This document shows, piece after piece, positions 22,526-31,770 of a stretch of 45,886 nucleotides of DNA. Position 1 is the stretch's first letter, and every line of letters begins with the position of its first letter. Below the pieces are notes generated by a model. It searched no databases and was not told the origin of the DNA. It saw only the letters and a list, made by a program, of their open reading frames with translations. Origin of the DNA: Bacillota bacterium. Its GTDB lineage: Bacteria > Bacillota > Clostridia > Peptostreptococcales > Anaerovoracaceae. The position numbers and the translations under genes are program-made. The stretch lies in the NCBI GenBank assembly GCA_019420525.1, contig JAHZHA010000015.1, positions 1 to 45,886 of the forward strand, written 5' to 3'.

Positions 22526-22978
22526 ATGCAGGGCAATGCAGGCGATATGAAGTATCTGGCTGTGTTTTACGACATGATGCGCAAGTATCAGGAATCTTGC
22601 AAGGAAAGTCTGGGCGATTACAGTTTTACGCCGAATGAAACATCGATGATGATTTTTATGCTTGAGCATCCGGAAGTTGACACTGCAAAAGAAATCGCAG
22701 TCAATCTGGGGATTTCCCAGTCGCTGATCTGCCGTTCTGTGGATTCTCTGACGAGAAAGGGATTTCTGAGCACGGAAAAAGACAAGAAAGACCGCAGAGT
22801 AAATCATCTGACGCTCAATATCGAGGATAAAGAGCTGGAGCAGACGCTTAGCCGGATGAAACAGAATTTTCTTGATAGAATGACAGATGGCGTGACAGAG
22901 GACGAATTGAATACTTTTCAGAAAGTAGTCGATAAAATGGCGGAAAACATAGGTATCCGTACGGATCGGCTGGGTTGA
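22526..22978 (+). CDS. MarR-family transcription regulator
   Basis: 150 aa. A dimerisation helix region, then the winged helix: FTPNETSMMIFMLEHPEVDTAKEIAVNLGISQSLICRSVDSLTRKGFLS and the wing EKDKKDRRVNHLTL, the typical MarR D-x-R-D/R-R pattern. It is monocistronic, with GAGGGAGG upstream and a good terminator downstream. MarR proteins usually repress themselves and a neighbour, but no transporter or enzyme is adjacent. Ligand and target unknown. Confidence 0.9.
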   Translation: MQGNAGDMKYLAVFYDMMRKYQESCKESLGDYSFTPNETSMMIFMLEHPEVDTAKEIAVNLGISQSLICRSVDSLTRKGFLSTEKDKKDRRVNHLTLNIEDKELEQTLSRMKQNFLDRMTDGVTEDELNTFQKVVDKMAENIGIRTDRLG

Positions 22979-22998
22979 TTGCACAGGGGAAGAAAAAG

Positions 22999-23050
22999 GC
23001 GGCCGTACCTGCCGGGATGAGTTTCCATCTCGCAGGTACGGTCGTTTTTA
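22999..23050 (+). terminator. Terminator after the MarR gene
   Basis: CCGTACCTGC / GCAGGTACGG stem (23003-23012/23032-23041) with a second paired part inside (GATG/CATC), then TCGTTTTTA. Confidence 0.85.
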
Positions 23051-23245
23051 TATGCATGTGCACGGACTGGAAGGCGAAGCGGATGATTCCCGGGCGGAAC
23101 AGAGCGGCAGCCCGGGGCATATACTGACAGAGTAAGCGTTATCCGTATCAGCGGCAGTATCCGTTTATTCACGGGCAGAACTTCTTTCGCTGCTGCAGCA
23201 GAAAAGAAAAGTATCTGTCGAACATGAAAATGAGGTGACAGCTGA

Positions 23246-23974
23246 ATGTCAGTCAAAGAGTACAGTCTGAAAAAAGACGGGGACAAAAAAGTGTCGGAGA
23301 GTTTCCGGGTCCGGGAGTTTCGCTGCAAAGACGGCAGTGACAAGATTCTGCTCTCCCCTGAAACGGTACAGATCCTGCAGTCCGTGCGGGACTATTTCGG
23401 CAGGCCGGTGAAAATCAATTCGGCCTATCGGACACCGGAGTACAATAAAAAAGTAGGGGGCGCTTCAAACTCTCAGCATATAAAGGGAACTGCGTGCGAT
23501 ATCACAGTGGACGGAGTGCCTCCCAAAGCGGTGGCAGCTTATATCGAGGCGCATTTTCCGAATACGGGAATCGGCCTATATAACAATTTCGTACATGTAG
23601 ATACGCGGGGATATGCCGTCCGATGGAAAGATACCGGCAGCAACACAGTCGGATCTTTCGGGCTTGGAAAAATTTATGAAAAGTATCGCGCTGAAAATCC
23701 GCCTCAGAGTGGAGAAGAAGGAAAAGAGGAAGAAGAAATGACACAGGAACAGTTCGACAAAATGCTCGATAATTATTTTGCGCGCCGTGCCGAAGAAAAA
23801 CCGCAGAAATGGTCGGAGGAAGACCGGAAATGGGCGGAGGAGAACGGAATCGTCCGCGGAGATGACGGCGGAAATAAACATTATCTCTCCTTTGTAACAA
23901 AAGAAGAAGCAGTAGCCCTGATTCACCGTTCTGCCGAAGTCGTGGAAAATGCCGTAACAGATGGCAATAAGTGA
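23246..23974 (+). CDS. Peptidase M15-family protein (D-Ala-D-Ala carboxypeptidase/endolysin-like)
   Basis: 242 aa. Zinc-site motifs of the M15 family: SQHIKGTACDI (His78, Asp85) and FVHVDTRG (His117, with Asp119). Region ~18-150 is the catalytic domain. A Glu-rich linker follows, then a C-terminal part (KWSEEDRKWAEENGIVRGDDGG...FVTKEEAVALIHRSAE) of the type found on phage lysins and related cell-wall proteins. No signal peptide is visible. No phage genes flank it, so it may be a domesticated lysin or a stray prophage remnant. Ribosome binding site GAGGTG. Confidence 0.8.
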   Translation: MSVKEYSLKKDGDKKVSESFRVREFRCKDGSDKILLSPETVQILQSVRDYFGRPVKINSAYRTPEYNKKVGGASNSQHIKGTACDITVDGVPPKAVAAYIEAHFPNTGIGLYNNFVHVDTRGYAVRWKDTGSNTVGSFGLGKIYEKYRAENPPQSGEEGKEEEEMTQEQFDKMLDNYFARRAEEKPQKWSEEDRKWAEENGIVRGDDGGNKHYLSFVTKEEAVALIHRSAEVVENAVTDGNK

Positions 23975-24073
23975 TTCTATGCGACCGAAATATTCTTTAT
24001 TGGGATAAATTAAACTGCAAATTATGTTAAAGTTAAAAGGGAATGCATCTTTTGAATAACAGGAGGGATTCTG

Positions 24074-24337
24074 GTGAAGATGTTGAGAATTCACGAAAGA
24101 CGCAATATCTGCGGGAGAAAAATACGTGAAATAAGGAAAAGCAGAGAATTATCCCAGGAGAATGTGGCAGCTATCATACAGCTGGCAGGTCTGGATCTCA
24201 CGCAGAAAGCCATCAGTCGGATGGAAGCCGGAAAGAGGGTTGTAACAGATTACGAACTGAAGTACCTGGCCAGTGCACTCGGTGTGACGATATCGGAACT
24301 TTTTGAGACGGAATCAGAGACGAATACAGAAAAGTGA
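24074..24337 (+). CDS. XRE-family helix-turn-helix regulator
   Basis: 87 aa. Cro/C1-type domain (residues ~12-75): IRKSRELSQENVAAIIQLAGLDLTQKAISRMEAGKRVVTDYELKYLASALGVTISELF. An unusually long turn between helices 2 and 3 (AGLDLTQ) is seen in a clostridial subgroup. GTG at 24074 is chosen because AGGAGGG lies 6 nt upstream; the in-frame ATG at 24080 would be 12 nt away. Monocistronic, target unknown. Confidence 0.85.
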   Translation: MKMLRIHERRNICGRKIREIRKSRELSQENVAAIIQLAGLDLTQKAISRMEAGKRVVTDYELKYLASALGVTISELFETESETNTEK

Positions 24338-24417
24338 TGAAGTTGGAATCCGAAAATGATGGTCGTACATAATAGCTTTTGCTTTGTCCTGCCGTAAGGT
24401 GGGTTCCATACAGAGAA

Positions 24418-24462
24418 AACACAACAGCCCTCCCCCGCGGTGAAGGGACTGCGGAGGAGGGG
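24418..24462 (-). terminator. Terminator of the M28 peptidase gene
   Basis: On the minus strand GCCCCTCCTCCGC pairs with GCGGGGGAGGGC around a 12-nt loop, followed by TGTTGTGTTTTC. The T tract is interrupted. Confidence 0.6.
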
Positions 24463-24481
24463 CATACAGCAGTGTATGATT

Positions 24482-26681
24482 TTATTTTAACAGCATGCAC
24501 AACTTCGTGATTCCATTCATTTCTCTCGTCATGGCATCCTTTACATATATGAGCTGCTGGCTCATGGCTTTCTGACATACTGAAATCTGAGATGAAAAAT
24601 CGACATCATTTTTTTTGCTTTCCGAAATTTTCATGAGTTCTTTTGTCAGATCTCCGATTTCTGCAAAAGGATAGGATTTGTCGGTTCCCCAGTAAAGACC
24701 GTCTTCATTATCCGGCAGATATGTTTTTTTCATTGCATCTGCGGTTTCGCTGCTGAATTCAAAATTTATATATTCCAGAGAGCCATTCAATTCTCCGATA
24801 ATATCCAAGGCTCCGGTAGCCTGTTTATTTGTTAAAATTCCTTTTTTCAGGGCGTCAGCTACAGAATTTAGAATTTCTGCATTCTGTTGAGGAATTTCAT
24901 GTTTTATCACGAGTCCATAAGATCCTATGGTGCCAATTAACTCATTTTGAACTGTTTTAAAAGCTTCTAGTGTAATTTTATTTAATTGAACACCTTCGTT
25001 ACGGATCGTCTCTAATTTATCTTCATCTGCGCCGTCAGACACAGCTTTTTCATAGCGATTATTGATATCAGAGATTTTGCTGTCCAGTTTCTTGGAAACC
25101 GTTTCAAATTCATCCAGTTTCTGTGTGTAAGCATCGGCATCGATACCGGCTTTTTCGGCGTATTCCTCGTCGAATGCTTCTCTCAATTGATCTACTGTAT
25201 CGGTAAAACTCAGTTTTAAAGCAGGTGTCTGATCGATATAGATCATCAGCATACCATAATTTTTTAAATTATATGTCATTACATCTTTATTGTACGTCTT
25301 TTCGTCATCATATTTCGTATGATATCTTTGCTGCATCCAACCTTTTTCCCCTTCCTGCATACCCGGAATATTGATCAGATAAGGGATACCTGCGGCTCTG
25401 TAGGAAATACCATCTTCGTTTGTATTTACAGGAACATATTCATCACTGAGGCCTTTGGAATAGATATCACCTGTAGGTTGGGACACGAGTTTTGTATCGT
25501 TGAGATCCGATACCAGATCGGCAAATTCCGGAACACAACTGATTTTTGCCTGATCCATTCCGTCATACAGAGCAGGAAGTTCAAAATTAATCATCGCTAG
25601 GGTTTTACTTGCCCATTCAGGATGTGCGGTGTGAACCATCTCCCAGGCACCTGTGGTCCAGTCAAACGGAGTGCCGGAAGCGCCCCATTCTTCTGCGGCG
25701 TGACAGACAAACACCAGATCGTTTTCCGGCATATAACCGGAATCCTTCATGGATTTTGCCACAGAAAGCAGTAAACCCACAGCGCAGCTGTCATCCTGAA
25801 ATCCGTTGAAATATACATCGTAATGTCCAGACATTACGATTTGCTGATCGGAACTTTTTCCCTTGATTTTGCCTATAACATTGTAACTTTCACCTTTGTC
25901 GCGTTCTATGATATTATCAACTTTTAATGTTGCTTTTGTATTGCCGTTTTTTATCTGCTCAGCGATTTTATCGTATTCGGCTTTACTGATGCTGACACAT
26001 GGAATGAGATCCTTCTGGGCTATGTCCTGCATATTTGTAGCATCATCTGAAATCATCGCGTAACCACCGGTGTTATATGTGATAATTGCAGAGGCTCCAT
26101 GAATATAGGCTTCCTGTAGAAAGGTAGAGATCCATTGATCATTCCACTGATCAATTCCAGCCAGAACAATTTTCCCTTTTACATCCTTTCCTTCATAATT
26201 TGCCTTTTTTCCGTTGCCTACATCTACGATTTCTGCAGTGATTCCATCTGCTTCCGTTCCGCTGGCGGCATAAGAAGCAGGCATTATCGTTTCATCCCAA
26301 CCGTCGATGCTGAGACTTGCGTCGTTAAACTGCCACTTGTCGACTTTTACGGGCACTTTTTCTATCTCTTCAAGGCCGATTTCTTTCATCACATCCGCCA
26401 GATAATCAGCGGCTGCGTGCTCTGCATCACTTCCAGAAGTCCGGAACCCCATTTTATTCGACAGATATTTTTCATCATATGCCAGTGTATACGCGACATC
26501 ATATGCGAACTCTTCATCGACTTTATCCACATATTTCTGAACATCATCCGCCATGGACATATCAGATTCAATTTTTTTGCTGTCGTTTTCACTTCCGCAT
26601 CCGGTTGTTGAAAAGACGAGTGTAAATATCAGCAATAACGCTGCTATTTTTTTTGATCCATCTTTTTTTCTCTTTCATCAT
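24482..26681 (-). CDS. M28-family metallopeptidase lipoprotein with start-proximal frameshift
   Basis: The open frame covers about 717 codons (to 26635). A protease-associated insert (~100-270) lies inside an M28 zinc aminopeptidase domain: SGHYDVYFNGFQDDS (metal His/Asp), HAAEEWG (catalytic Glu-Glu) and QQRYHTKYDDE (His). The C-terminal ~200 residues are helical, with coiled-coil tendency. The frame opens inside a signal peptide ending STTGC, a lipobox. No ATG lies in that frame. The only start with a ribosome binding site (AGAGGAG before ATG 26681) is in another frame, and joins perfectly if a run of eight A (26647-26654) had seven. So either a frameshift, transcriptional slippage or a TTG start at 26635. 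It would be an extracellular membrane-anchored aminopeptidase. Confidence 0.75.
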
Positions 26682-26700
26682 GATTTTCTCCTCTTCGATT

Positions 26701-26742
26701 AAAAATAAAAATGGAAGCAGTATATTTGACTGCCTCCATTTT
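26701..26742 (-). terminator. Terminator of the LuxR-type gene
   Basis: Minus strand AAAATGGAGGCAGT / ACTGCTTCCATTTT (13 of 14 positions match as Watson-Crick, the remaining one G-U), loop of 7, then TTATTTTTA. It separates the LuxR gene from the M28 gene. Confidence 0.88.
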
Positions 26743-26784
26743 GCTTAATTCTTTCGGATATCACAATGGACCACATGGACCATT

Positions 26785-27753
26785 TTATACTCTTACCAGT
26801 CTCATAAGCTCTGCACGTGTTGAAATTTCAAATTTCTGATAAATATTATGGATATGCCTTTTTACTGTATATTTTGATATGAACAATAATTGAGCTATTT
26901 CATCATAACTCTTTCCTTCAGCAGCCAGAATAGTGATTTCTCTTTCTCTCGCTGTCAGTCCGTAGGAATCGAATAACTCTGTTAGCATTATTTCAGTGTG
27001 TGCTTCTTTTTCCTCGCTGTAATATAATATATTGAAATCTGTACGATAGACATAAATCAGATTCATTATACCGATGAAGAAAAGGAAAAATGGAGTGGGA
27101 TCGAATATGTTTCCGCTCCAAATACCTGATCCTGCGTTGCCGGAAAACATATAAATCACAGCGATTCCGTTCCACAGACATATTCCGCTGACCGCAAAGG
27201 TGACCGATAAAATAAAATACTTAAATTGTTTCTGTTCAGAATGTTTAAACGCATATAATGCTTCGAGAACATTATACAACGTCAGAAAAATACATAGGAG
27301 AAGCTGTATTCCTGATACGTATCGGCGTACAGGTTCGGCTTCCACATAATAGTTCAGATTTACTAAAACGGTGTAATTCATGACCGAAAGCACCAGCAAA
27401 ACAGCAATTGCAGCATTCGCACATTTTACCGCTTTTTTTATTTTTTCGGAAACGATTTGTATTGATTTCTGTAGATAGTGAAGCCAATAAAACTGCATCA
27501 GAATAAAGAATGCAATATCTGCACCACGCAGCAATGTGACGTAAGTCTTATCTCCGTTGTATATGCTGAGATAGCGGTGTGCGAAATAAATCATTCCAAT
27601 ACCGAATGCAAAAATCTGGAAACATCCTAGATTCTTGAGAGGTAACATCTGATCAGACGTTTTGCGCCGATAAAGTAATACTATGAGAAATATTGTACAA
27701 AATCCGATGATTTGTGAAAAAGTATACGCATAAAACATGAGACTTTCGATCAT
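26785..27753 (-). CDS. Membrane-bound LuxR-family regulator
   Basis: 322 aa. Seven hydrophobic segments cover roughly residues 5-245. A C-terminal GerE/LuxR helix-turn-helix follows (~258-322): YGLTAREREITILAAEGKSYDEIAQLLFISKYTVKRHIHNIYQKF. This 7-TM plus LuxR layout is known from Firmicutes and Actinobacteria, where ligands are mostly unknown. The start is placed at 27753 because AAGGAG lies 8 nt upstream; the longer ORF to 27819 would run into the tRNA terminator. It is upstream of, and co-directional with, the M28 peptidase, but a strong terminator lies between. It could respond to extracellular peptides (inference). Confidence 0.88.
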   Translation of the reverse strand: MIESLMFYAYTFSQIIGFCTIFLIVLLYRRKTSDQMLPLKNLGCFQIFAFGIGMIYFAHRYLSIYNGDKTYVTLLRGADIAFFILMQFYWLHYLQKSIQIVSEKIKKAVKCANAAIAVLLVLSVMNYTVLVNLNYYVEAEPVRRYVSGIQLLLCIFLTLYNVLEALYAFKHSEQKQFKYFILSVTFAVSGICLWNGIAVIYMFSGNAGSGIWSGNIFDPTPFFLFFIGIMNLIYVYRTDFNILYYSEEKEAHTEIMLTELFDSYGLTAREREITILAAEGKSYDEIAQLLFISKYTVKRHIHNIYQKFEISTRAELMRLVRV

Positions 27754-27795
27754 AGCACGGACTCCTTGGCGAATGCAGAGAAAATCTTGAATATA

Positions 27796-27835
27796 AACAA
27801 AAAACGCTGAAAATCTCAATGATTTTCAGCGTTTT
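27796..27835 (-). terminator. Terminator of tRNA-Arg
   Basis: Perfect 15-bp stem AAAACGCTGAAAATC / GATTTTCAGCGTTTT with loop of 5, followed on the minus strand by a T run and TGTTTAT. Confidence 0.93.
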
Positions 27836-27838
27836 CTT

Positions 27839-27915
27839 TGGCGCGCCATGTAGGATTCGAACCTACGACCTTCACATTCGTAGTGTGCTACTCTATCCAG
27901 CTGAGCTAATGGCGC
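27839..27915 (-). tRNA. tRNA-Arg (anticodon ACG)
   Basis: Minus strand: acceptor GCGCCAT / ATGGCGC, discriminator G, encoded CCA; D arm with GCTCAGCTGGATAGAG; anticodon loop CTACGAA with ACG; T arm with GGTTCGAATCC. 77 nt. The ACG anticodon is normally modified to ICG and reads CGU/CGC/CGA. Confidence 0.97.
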
Positions 27916-28070
27916 ACGGATAAAAATACCCGAATCGTTGAAAACCATCGGCCTTCAACGGACAAAGAACATTATAACTGCAAAAAACGAATTTGTAAAG
28001 AGGTAATTTCTATTTTATTGAAAAACTCTTATGTTATAATTGTTACCACTGTCTGTTGCGACCGCAAACA

Positions 28071-28520
28071 TCATGAAGTCATCATCTGGATAATCTGATC
28101 CATGGAAGCTCCTGCAGGAATCGTATAAGTTCCGTACTTCAACTTTGTGGCGGCGTCTGCCGCTTCTACAGCGCTGGTAAATTGTTCGGCATCGGAAATG
28201 ACACCTGCGCTTACAAGAGACGCAGCGATATCATCTACTGTAGAATTTTGTACGACTGTGACTGTTGTAGTGGACGTGGCTGTACTAGATCCGCCCACAG
28301 CATCAGAGGATGCACTGTCGGAAGTAGAGGAATCTACAGAACTGCTGTCCGTTTGGCTTGAAGAACTACCGGTTTCTTCTGTCTGCGTGGCTATAATCCG
28401 ACTAGGATAGTCCATGATAGAATTTACGCGCCAACCGATGATGAGTACTGCTACTGCGATAATGAGCAGAGCAATGAGAATATCGCTGATATTATAAATA
28501 AAATTCTTTACTGTGTTCAT
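28071..28520 (-). CDS. Membrane-anchored protein with MltG/YceG-like C-terminal domain
   Basis: 149 aa. One N-terminal membrane helix (~12-31), a Ser/Thr/Asp-rich low-complexity linker (~50-90), then a small domain TVDDIAASLVSAGVISDAEQFTSAV...LKYGTYTIPAGASMDQIIQMM that resembles the LysM-like part in front of MltG transglycosylase (the GTY.IP.G.S...I pattern). The catalytic MltG domain itself is absent, so it is not a functional transglycosylase; it may bind peptidoglycan. AAAGGAG lies 8 nt before ATG 28520; the longer ORF (28556) is not needed. Confidence 0.75.
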   Translation of the reverse strand: MNTVKNFIYNISDILIALLIIAVAVLIIGWRVNSIMDYPSRIIATQTEETGSSSSQTDSSSVDSSTSDSASSDAVGGSSTATSTTTVTVVQNSTVDDIAASLVSAGVISDAEQFTSAVEAADAATKLKYGTYTIPAGASMDQIIQMMTS

Positions 28521-28617
28521 AGTGAAAACTCCTTTGCTATCAGATAATTTTAACATAGAATGAAATGACGGACAATGAAGATCATGTGAAATTACTGGTC
28601 AATTGCCGAAAATGGTG

Positions 28618-28646
28618 TGACTGAATTGAAAACCACGTGGTATAAT
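28618..28646 (+). promoter_or_regulatory. Possible promoter of the RluA-type gene
   Basis: TATAAT at 28641-28646 with TGACTG (28618-28623) 17 nt upstream. The -10 is perfect, the -35 poor. An 8-bp palindrome CCACGTGG lies just before the -10. Confidence 0.45.
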
Positions 28647-28766
28647 GATTCCCGCGATACGATGAAATGAAATATATTTTCTCCGGCGTGAGGAAACATG
28701 AGGGGAGTCAGCCGGAAAAATTTCGGAAATATTTTTACTGCATGCGTGACGGGGAAGGAAGGCAAA

Positions 28767-29786
28767 ATGACGGAAATCGAAATCGGTAAAAACGAAGCGG
28801 AGCAGCGTCTTGACAGATTTCTGCGCAAATATCTGAAAGAAGCGTCTCTGAGCTACATATATAAAATCATCCGAAAAGATGTAAAAGTAAACGGTCGTAG
28901 AGTTCCAAAAGATACCATGCTTTCCTGCGGTGATCGTGTTCTCATCTATTTATCTGAGGAAGAACTCGGGAAGTTCCGTCAGAAAAAGGCAGAACGGAAA
29001 AAGATGAAGAGACAGTTCGGAATCGCCTATGAAGATGAAAATATACTGATTGCGGAAAAACCTTTCGGTCTTCTGACTCATGGAGACCGAAGTGAAAAGA
29101 AAAATACCCTAGTCAACCAGGTCACCGATTATCTCATAGAAAAAGGAGAATATATCCCTCGCGTAGAAAAAAGCTTTTCACCGGCGGCCGTAAATCGTCT
29201 GGACCGCAACACTACAGGATTGGTGATCTTCGGAAAAAACAGCGCTTCGCTGCGGGCTCTCAACGAGATGATCCGCAATAAAAGCTGTATCGGCAAGTAT
29301 TATCTGACGATCGTCTGCGGAGAATTAAAACATGAGCTCCATCTCACGGGCAGTCTGTCGAAAGACAGCACATCGAATAAAGTAACTGTCCATCGCGGAA
29401 ACGTTCCGGAAGATGAAAAACGGGACGTCAAATCAGCAGAGACTATCGTAAGACCGATTTTTTCTTCCGGCGGGTACACGCTGACCGAAGTGCAGTTGAT
29501 GACCGGAAGAACGCATCAGATACGAGCACATCTCGCTTCGGCGGGATACCCTGTTATCGGTGATGCAAAATACGGAAATTCTAGAGAAAACAGAAAAATC
29601 GCGTCTGATTACGGACTTACGACACAATTTCTTCACGCTTATATGTTAAAATTTTATATGATTGACGGTGTGCTGTCATATCTTGACGGCCTGACCGTCC
29701 GCGCCTCCCTGTCAGACCGTCAGCGGAGAATTGCGGAAAAGATGTTCGGAAGCACAGATCCCGTTTCGGAATATATCGGGATCTGA
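28767..29786 (+). CDS. RluA-family RNA pseudouridine synthase
   Basis: 339 aa. An N-terminal S4 RNA-binding domain (~10-62: AEQRLDRFLRKYL...VKVNGRRVPKDTMLSCGDRVLIY) is followed by the catalytic domain with motif NRLDRNTTGLVIF (catalytic Asp146), GKYYLTIVCG and TGRTHQIRAHLASAGYPVIGDAKYG. Family HRLD is NRLD here, a common variant. It isomerises uridine in rRNA or tRNA; the exact site cannot be told from sequence. GGAAGGA precedes ATG 28767. It may be co-transcribed with lepB. Confidence 0.93.
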   Translation: MTEIEIGKNEAEQRLDRFLRKYLKEASLSYIYKIIRKDVKVNGRRVPKDTMLSCGDRVLIYLSEEELGKFRQKKAERKKMKRQFGIAYEDENILIAEKPFGLLTHGDRSEKKNTLVNQVTDYLIEKGEYIPRVEKSFSPAAVNRLDRNTTGLVIFGKNSASLRALNEMIRNKSCIGKYYLTIVCGELKHELHLTGSLSKDSTSNKVTVHRGNVPEDEKRDVKSAETIVRPIFSSGGYTLTEVQLMTGRTHQIRAHLASAGYPVIGDAKYGNSRENRKIASDYGLTTQFLHAYMLKFYMIDGVLSYLDGLTVRASLSDRQRRIAEKMFGSTDPVSEYIGI

Positions 29787-29875
29787 AAGATCTGTGAATG
29801 CAGATCGATCAGCAGAAAAAATGCCTGTGACGGACAGATGACGAATAAAAAACAACCGGAAGGGAATGATTGATT

Positions 29876-30613
29876 ATGAATACTCAAAATGATCTTAAAA
29901 ATGTCGGCAATGACGGAACAAATGCACCGGATTCTTTGAGAGAAGACTCGGAAAAGAGAGAGGAAAACGAAAACAACGGTACGGAACCGGCCTCTGCTGC
30001 AGTGCAGGAGGATGGAGCTTCTGAAGTACCGGATGATAAACAGACGGGAAAAAAGAAAAAAGGGAGGAAATCGGAAGCTGTGGCATGGATCAGAGACATA
30101 CTCGCTGCGGTTCTGATCGCAGTGATCATTGCGCAGTTTATTCAGCCTACTATCGTCAGAGAACATTCCATGCAGAATACACTTCAGCCGAATGATTACC
30201 TGATTCTTTCCAAAATGGCATACCGGCTCGGCGGCGATATAGAATACGGCGACATCGTCGTGTTCAAGAGCAATGTGGAACAGGAAAACGGGAAGAAAAA
30301 GCTGCTGATAAAGCGCGTGATTGCCAAGGGCGGAGATACGATCGCCATCGCAGACGGTAAGGTATACCGGAACGGTGAAGCGCTGGATGAGCCGTATATT
30401 AAGGACGGATATACGAATGGCGGAATTGATGAGACGACTGTTCCGGAAGGTACACTTTTCCTGATGGGAGATAACCGCGTCGTCAGTATCGACAGCCGTT
30501 CACCGGAAGTCGGTTTCGTCGATGAGGATCTCGTCATCGGCAAAGCTGTCGTGAGATTATTCCCATTCGATGAGTTCGGATCGATATACGATAATCTGCC
30601 GGAGAGCGAATAA
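29876..30613 (+). CDS. lepB: Signal peptidase I
   Basis: 245 aa. A long charged cytoplasmic N-terminus (~1-65, Glu/Asp/Asn-rich then Lys-rich) precedes one membrane helix (~72-90). The S26 catalytic parts follow: EHSMQNTL with nucleophile Ser98, and IKRVIAKGGD with general base Lys146, then LFLMGDNRVVSIDSR (box E). It removes Sec signal peptides at the outer face of the membrane. The 65-residue acidic/basic extension is longer than usual for Gram-positive SipS-type enzymes. ATG 29876 preferred over TTG 29870. Confidence 0.95.
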   Translation: MNTQNDLKNVGNDGTNAPDSLREDSEKREENENNGTEPASAAVQEDGASEVPDDKQTGKKKKGRKSEAVAWIRDILAAVLIAVIIAQFIQPTIVREHSMQNTLQPNDYLILSKMAYRLGGDIEYGDIVVFKSNVEQENGKKKLLIKRVIAKGGDTIAIADGKVYRNGEALDEPYIKDGYTNGGIDETTVPEGTLFLMGDNRVVSIDSRSPEVGFVDEDLVIGKAVVRLFPFDEFGSIYDNLPESE

Positions 30614-30730
30614 CCTGGCAGATCGGTATTTCTCCGGATTTCTTCTGTCATCCTTCCTCTTTCCGGGAGAGTCAGGAAAGAGCGAATCCTGCCTCGGAAG
30701 GGCTGAGTTCTGTTTCCCGGGAGGTACAGA

Positions 30731-31069
30731 ATGCAGAAGAACAGAGGAATTTTTAAAGAAACCGCCGAGGCGCTCAAGACAGCAGCCAAATATGTGATGA
30801 TCGGCCTTGTAGCCATTCTGTCAGCTGCTGTTCTGTCCGTACTGTTTCTGGCGGTTCCCGTCTCCGGAGGAGAGAAAAGTCTGGCTGTCGCATGGAAACC
30901 GGCGTATCTTTTTTCGGTTCCCGAAGACGGGGATTATGTTATCTACGAAGGGGAATCCGGCCTTTCAGGTGGAGAAAGCCTGAAAGTCGGCTATTATGAC
31001 GGAACGGAAATCGCGATGGAACATGTACGGGGAAAAGTCATCGCCGTTATTCCGCTGCATTTATTTTAA
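30731..31069 (+). CDS. Membrane protein of unknown function, weak S26-like C-terminus
   Basis: 112 aa. One membrane helix (~22-43), then an external domain of ~70 residues with AYLFSVPEDGDYVIYEGES and a C-terminal HVRGKVIAVIPLHLF. The last segment resembles the terminal strand of S26 signal peptidases, and GDYVIY their early strand, but no catalytic Ser/Lys motif is present. With lepB 117 bp upstream it may be a degenerate paralogue or accessory protein (inference). GGGAGGT precedes the ATG. Confidence 0.65.
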   Translation: MQKNRGIFKETAEALKTAAKYVMIGLVAILSAAVLSVLFLAVPVSGGEKSLAVAWKPAYLFSVPEDGDYVIYEGESGLSGGESLKVGYYDGTEIAMEHVRGKVIAVIPLHLF

Positions 31070-31163
31070 CAGCAGTCCGGCGGAGAAAACCGAAAAGAAA
31101 ACTGCGGAACGGGATGTCGCAATACCGACCGATACGGTCCGCAACAGGAAAGGAAGTATTTTT

Positions 31164-31622
31164 GTGGGAAGAAAACTTATCGCTTCAAATAAAAAGGCGA
31201 AACATGACTATTTTATTGAAAATACATACGAAGCCGGTATCGTTCTCACGGGCACGGAGATCAAGTCGATACGTCAGGGGAAAGTAAATCTGAAAGAAAG
31301 TTATGCCAGGGTGGAAAACGGGGAAGTCTTCGTATACAGTATGAATATCAGCCCGTATGAGCAGGGAAATATATATAATGTCGACCCCATGCGGCCGAGA
31401 AAGCTGCTCCTGAACAGAGCGGAAATCCGGAAAATAGACTCAGTACTTCAGCAGCAGGGGCTGACGCTGATACCTCTGGGCCTTTATATAAACGAAAAAG
31501 GCATCGCGAAGCTGGACATCGGCATAGCCAGAGGCAAGAAGCTGTATGATAAGAGAGACGACATCGCAAAGCGGGATGCAAAGCGGAAAATCGACAGGAT
31601 ACTGAAGAGTCAGAATCGGTGA
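31164..31622 (+). CDS. smpB: SsrA-binding protein SmpB
   Basis: 152 aa, standard length. Family segments: ASNKKAKHDYFIENTYEAGIVLTGTEIKSIRQGKVNLKESYARV, DPMRPRKLLLN, and the basic C-terminal tail YDKRDDIAKRDAKRKIDRILK. SmpB brings tmRNA to stalled ribosomes. The start is a GTG at 31164 (AGGAAAGGA 9 nt upstream); the longer ORF from 30996 overlaps the previous gene. The tmRNA gene follows 149 nt downstream, the common clostridial order. Confidence 0.96.
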   Translation: MGRKLIASNKKAKHDYFIENTYEAGIVLTGTEIKSIRQGKVNLKESYARVENGEVFVYSMNISPYEQGNIYNVDPMRPRKLLLNRAEIRKIDSVLQQQGLTLIPLGLYINEKGIAKLDIGIARGKKLYDKRDDIAKRDAKRKIDRILKSQNR

Positions 31623-31683
31623 TCTGCTGGACTGTTTCCGAGGACAGCTTCTGAAAAAATATCGTATTAACTTCAGATTTTAA

Positions 31684-31712
31684 TGTTAAATCCGGACACG
31701 ATAGGGTATACT
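31684..31712 (+). promoter_or_regulatory. Likely promoter of ssrA
   Basis: TATACT (31707-31712) about 59 nt before the tmRNA 5' end, with only a poor -35 (TGTTAA, 31684). Transcript start would be in the precursor leader. Confidence 0.4.
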
Positions 31713-31770
31713 TGTAATAGATTTCCGGATGACCTTTCGGATTCCGGCAGGGAAAATCCGGAAAAGACGA

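Noticed and set aside
23246..24337. M15 peptidase plus XRE regulator as a prophage remnant
   Set aside because: No holin, portal, tail, integrase or attachment repeat nearby; kept only as a possibility in the M15 entry.
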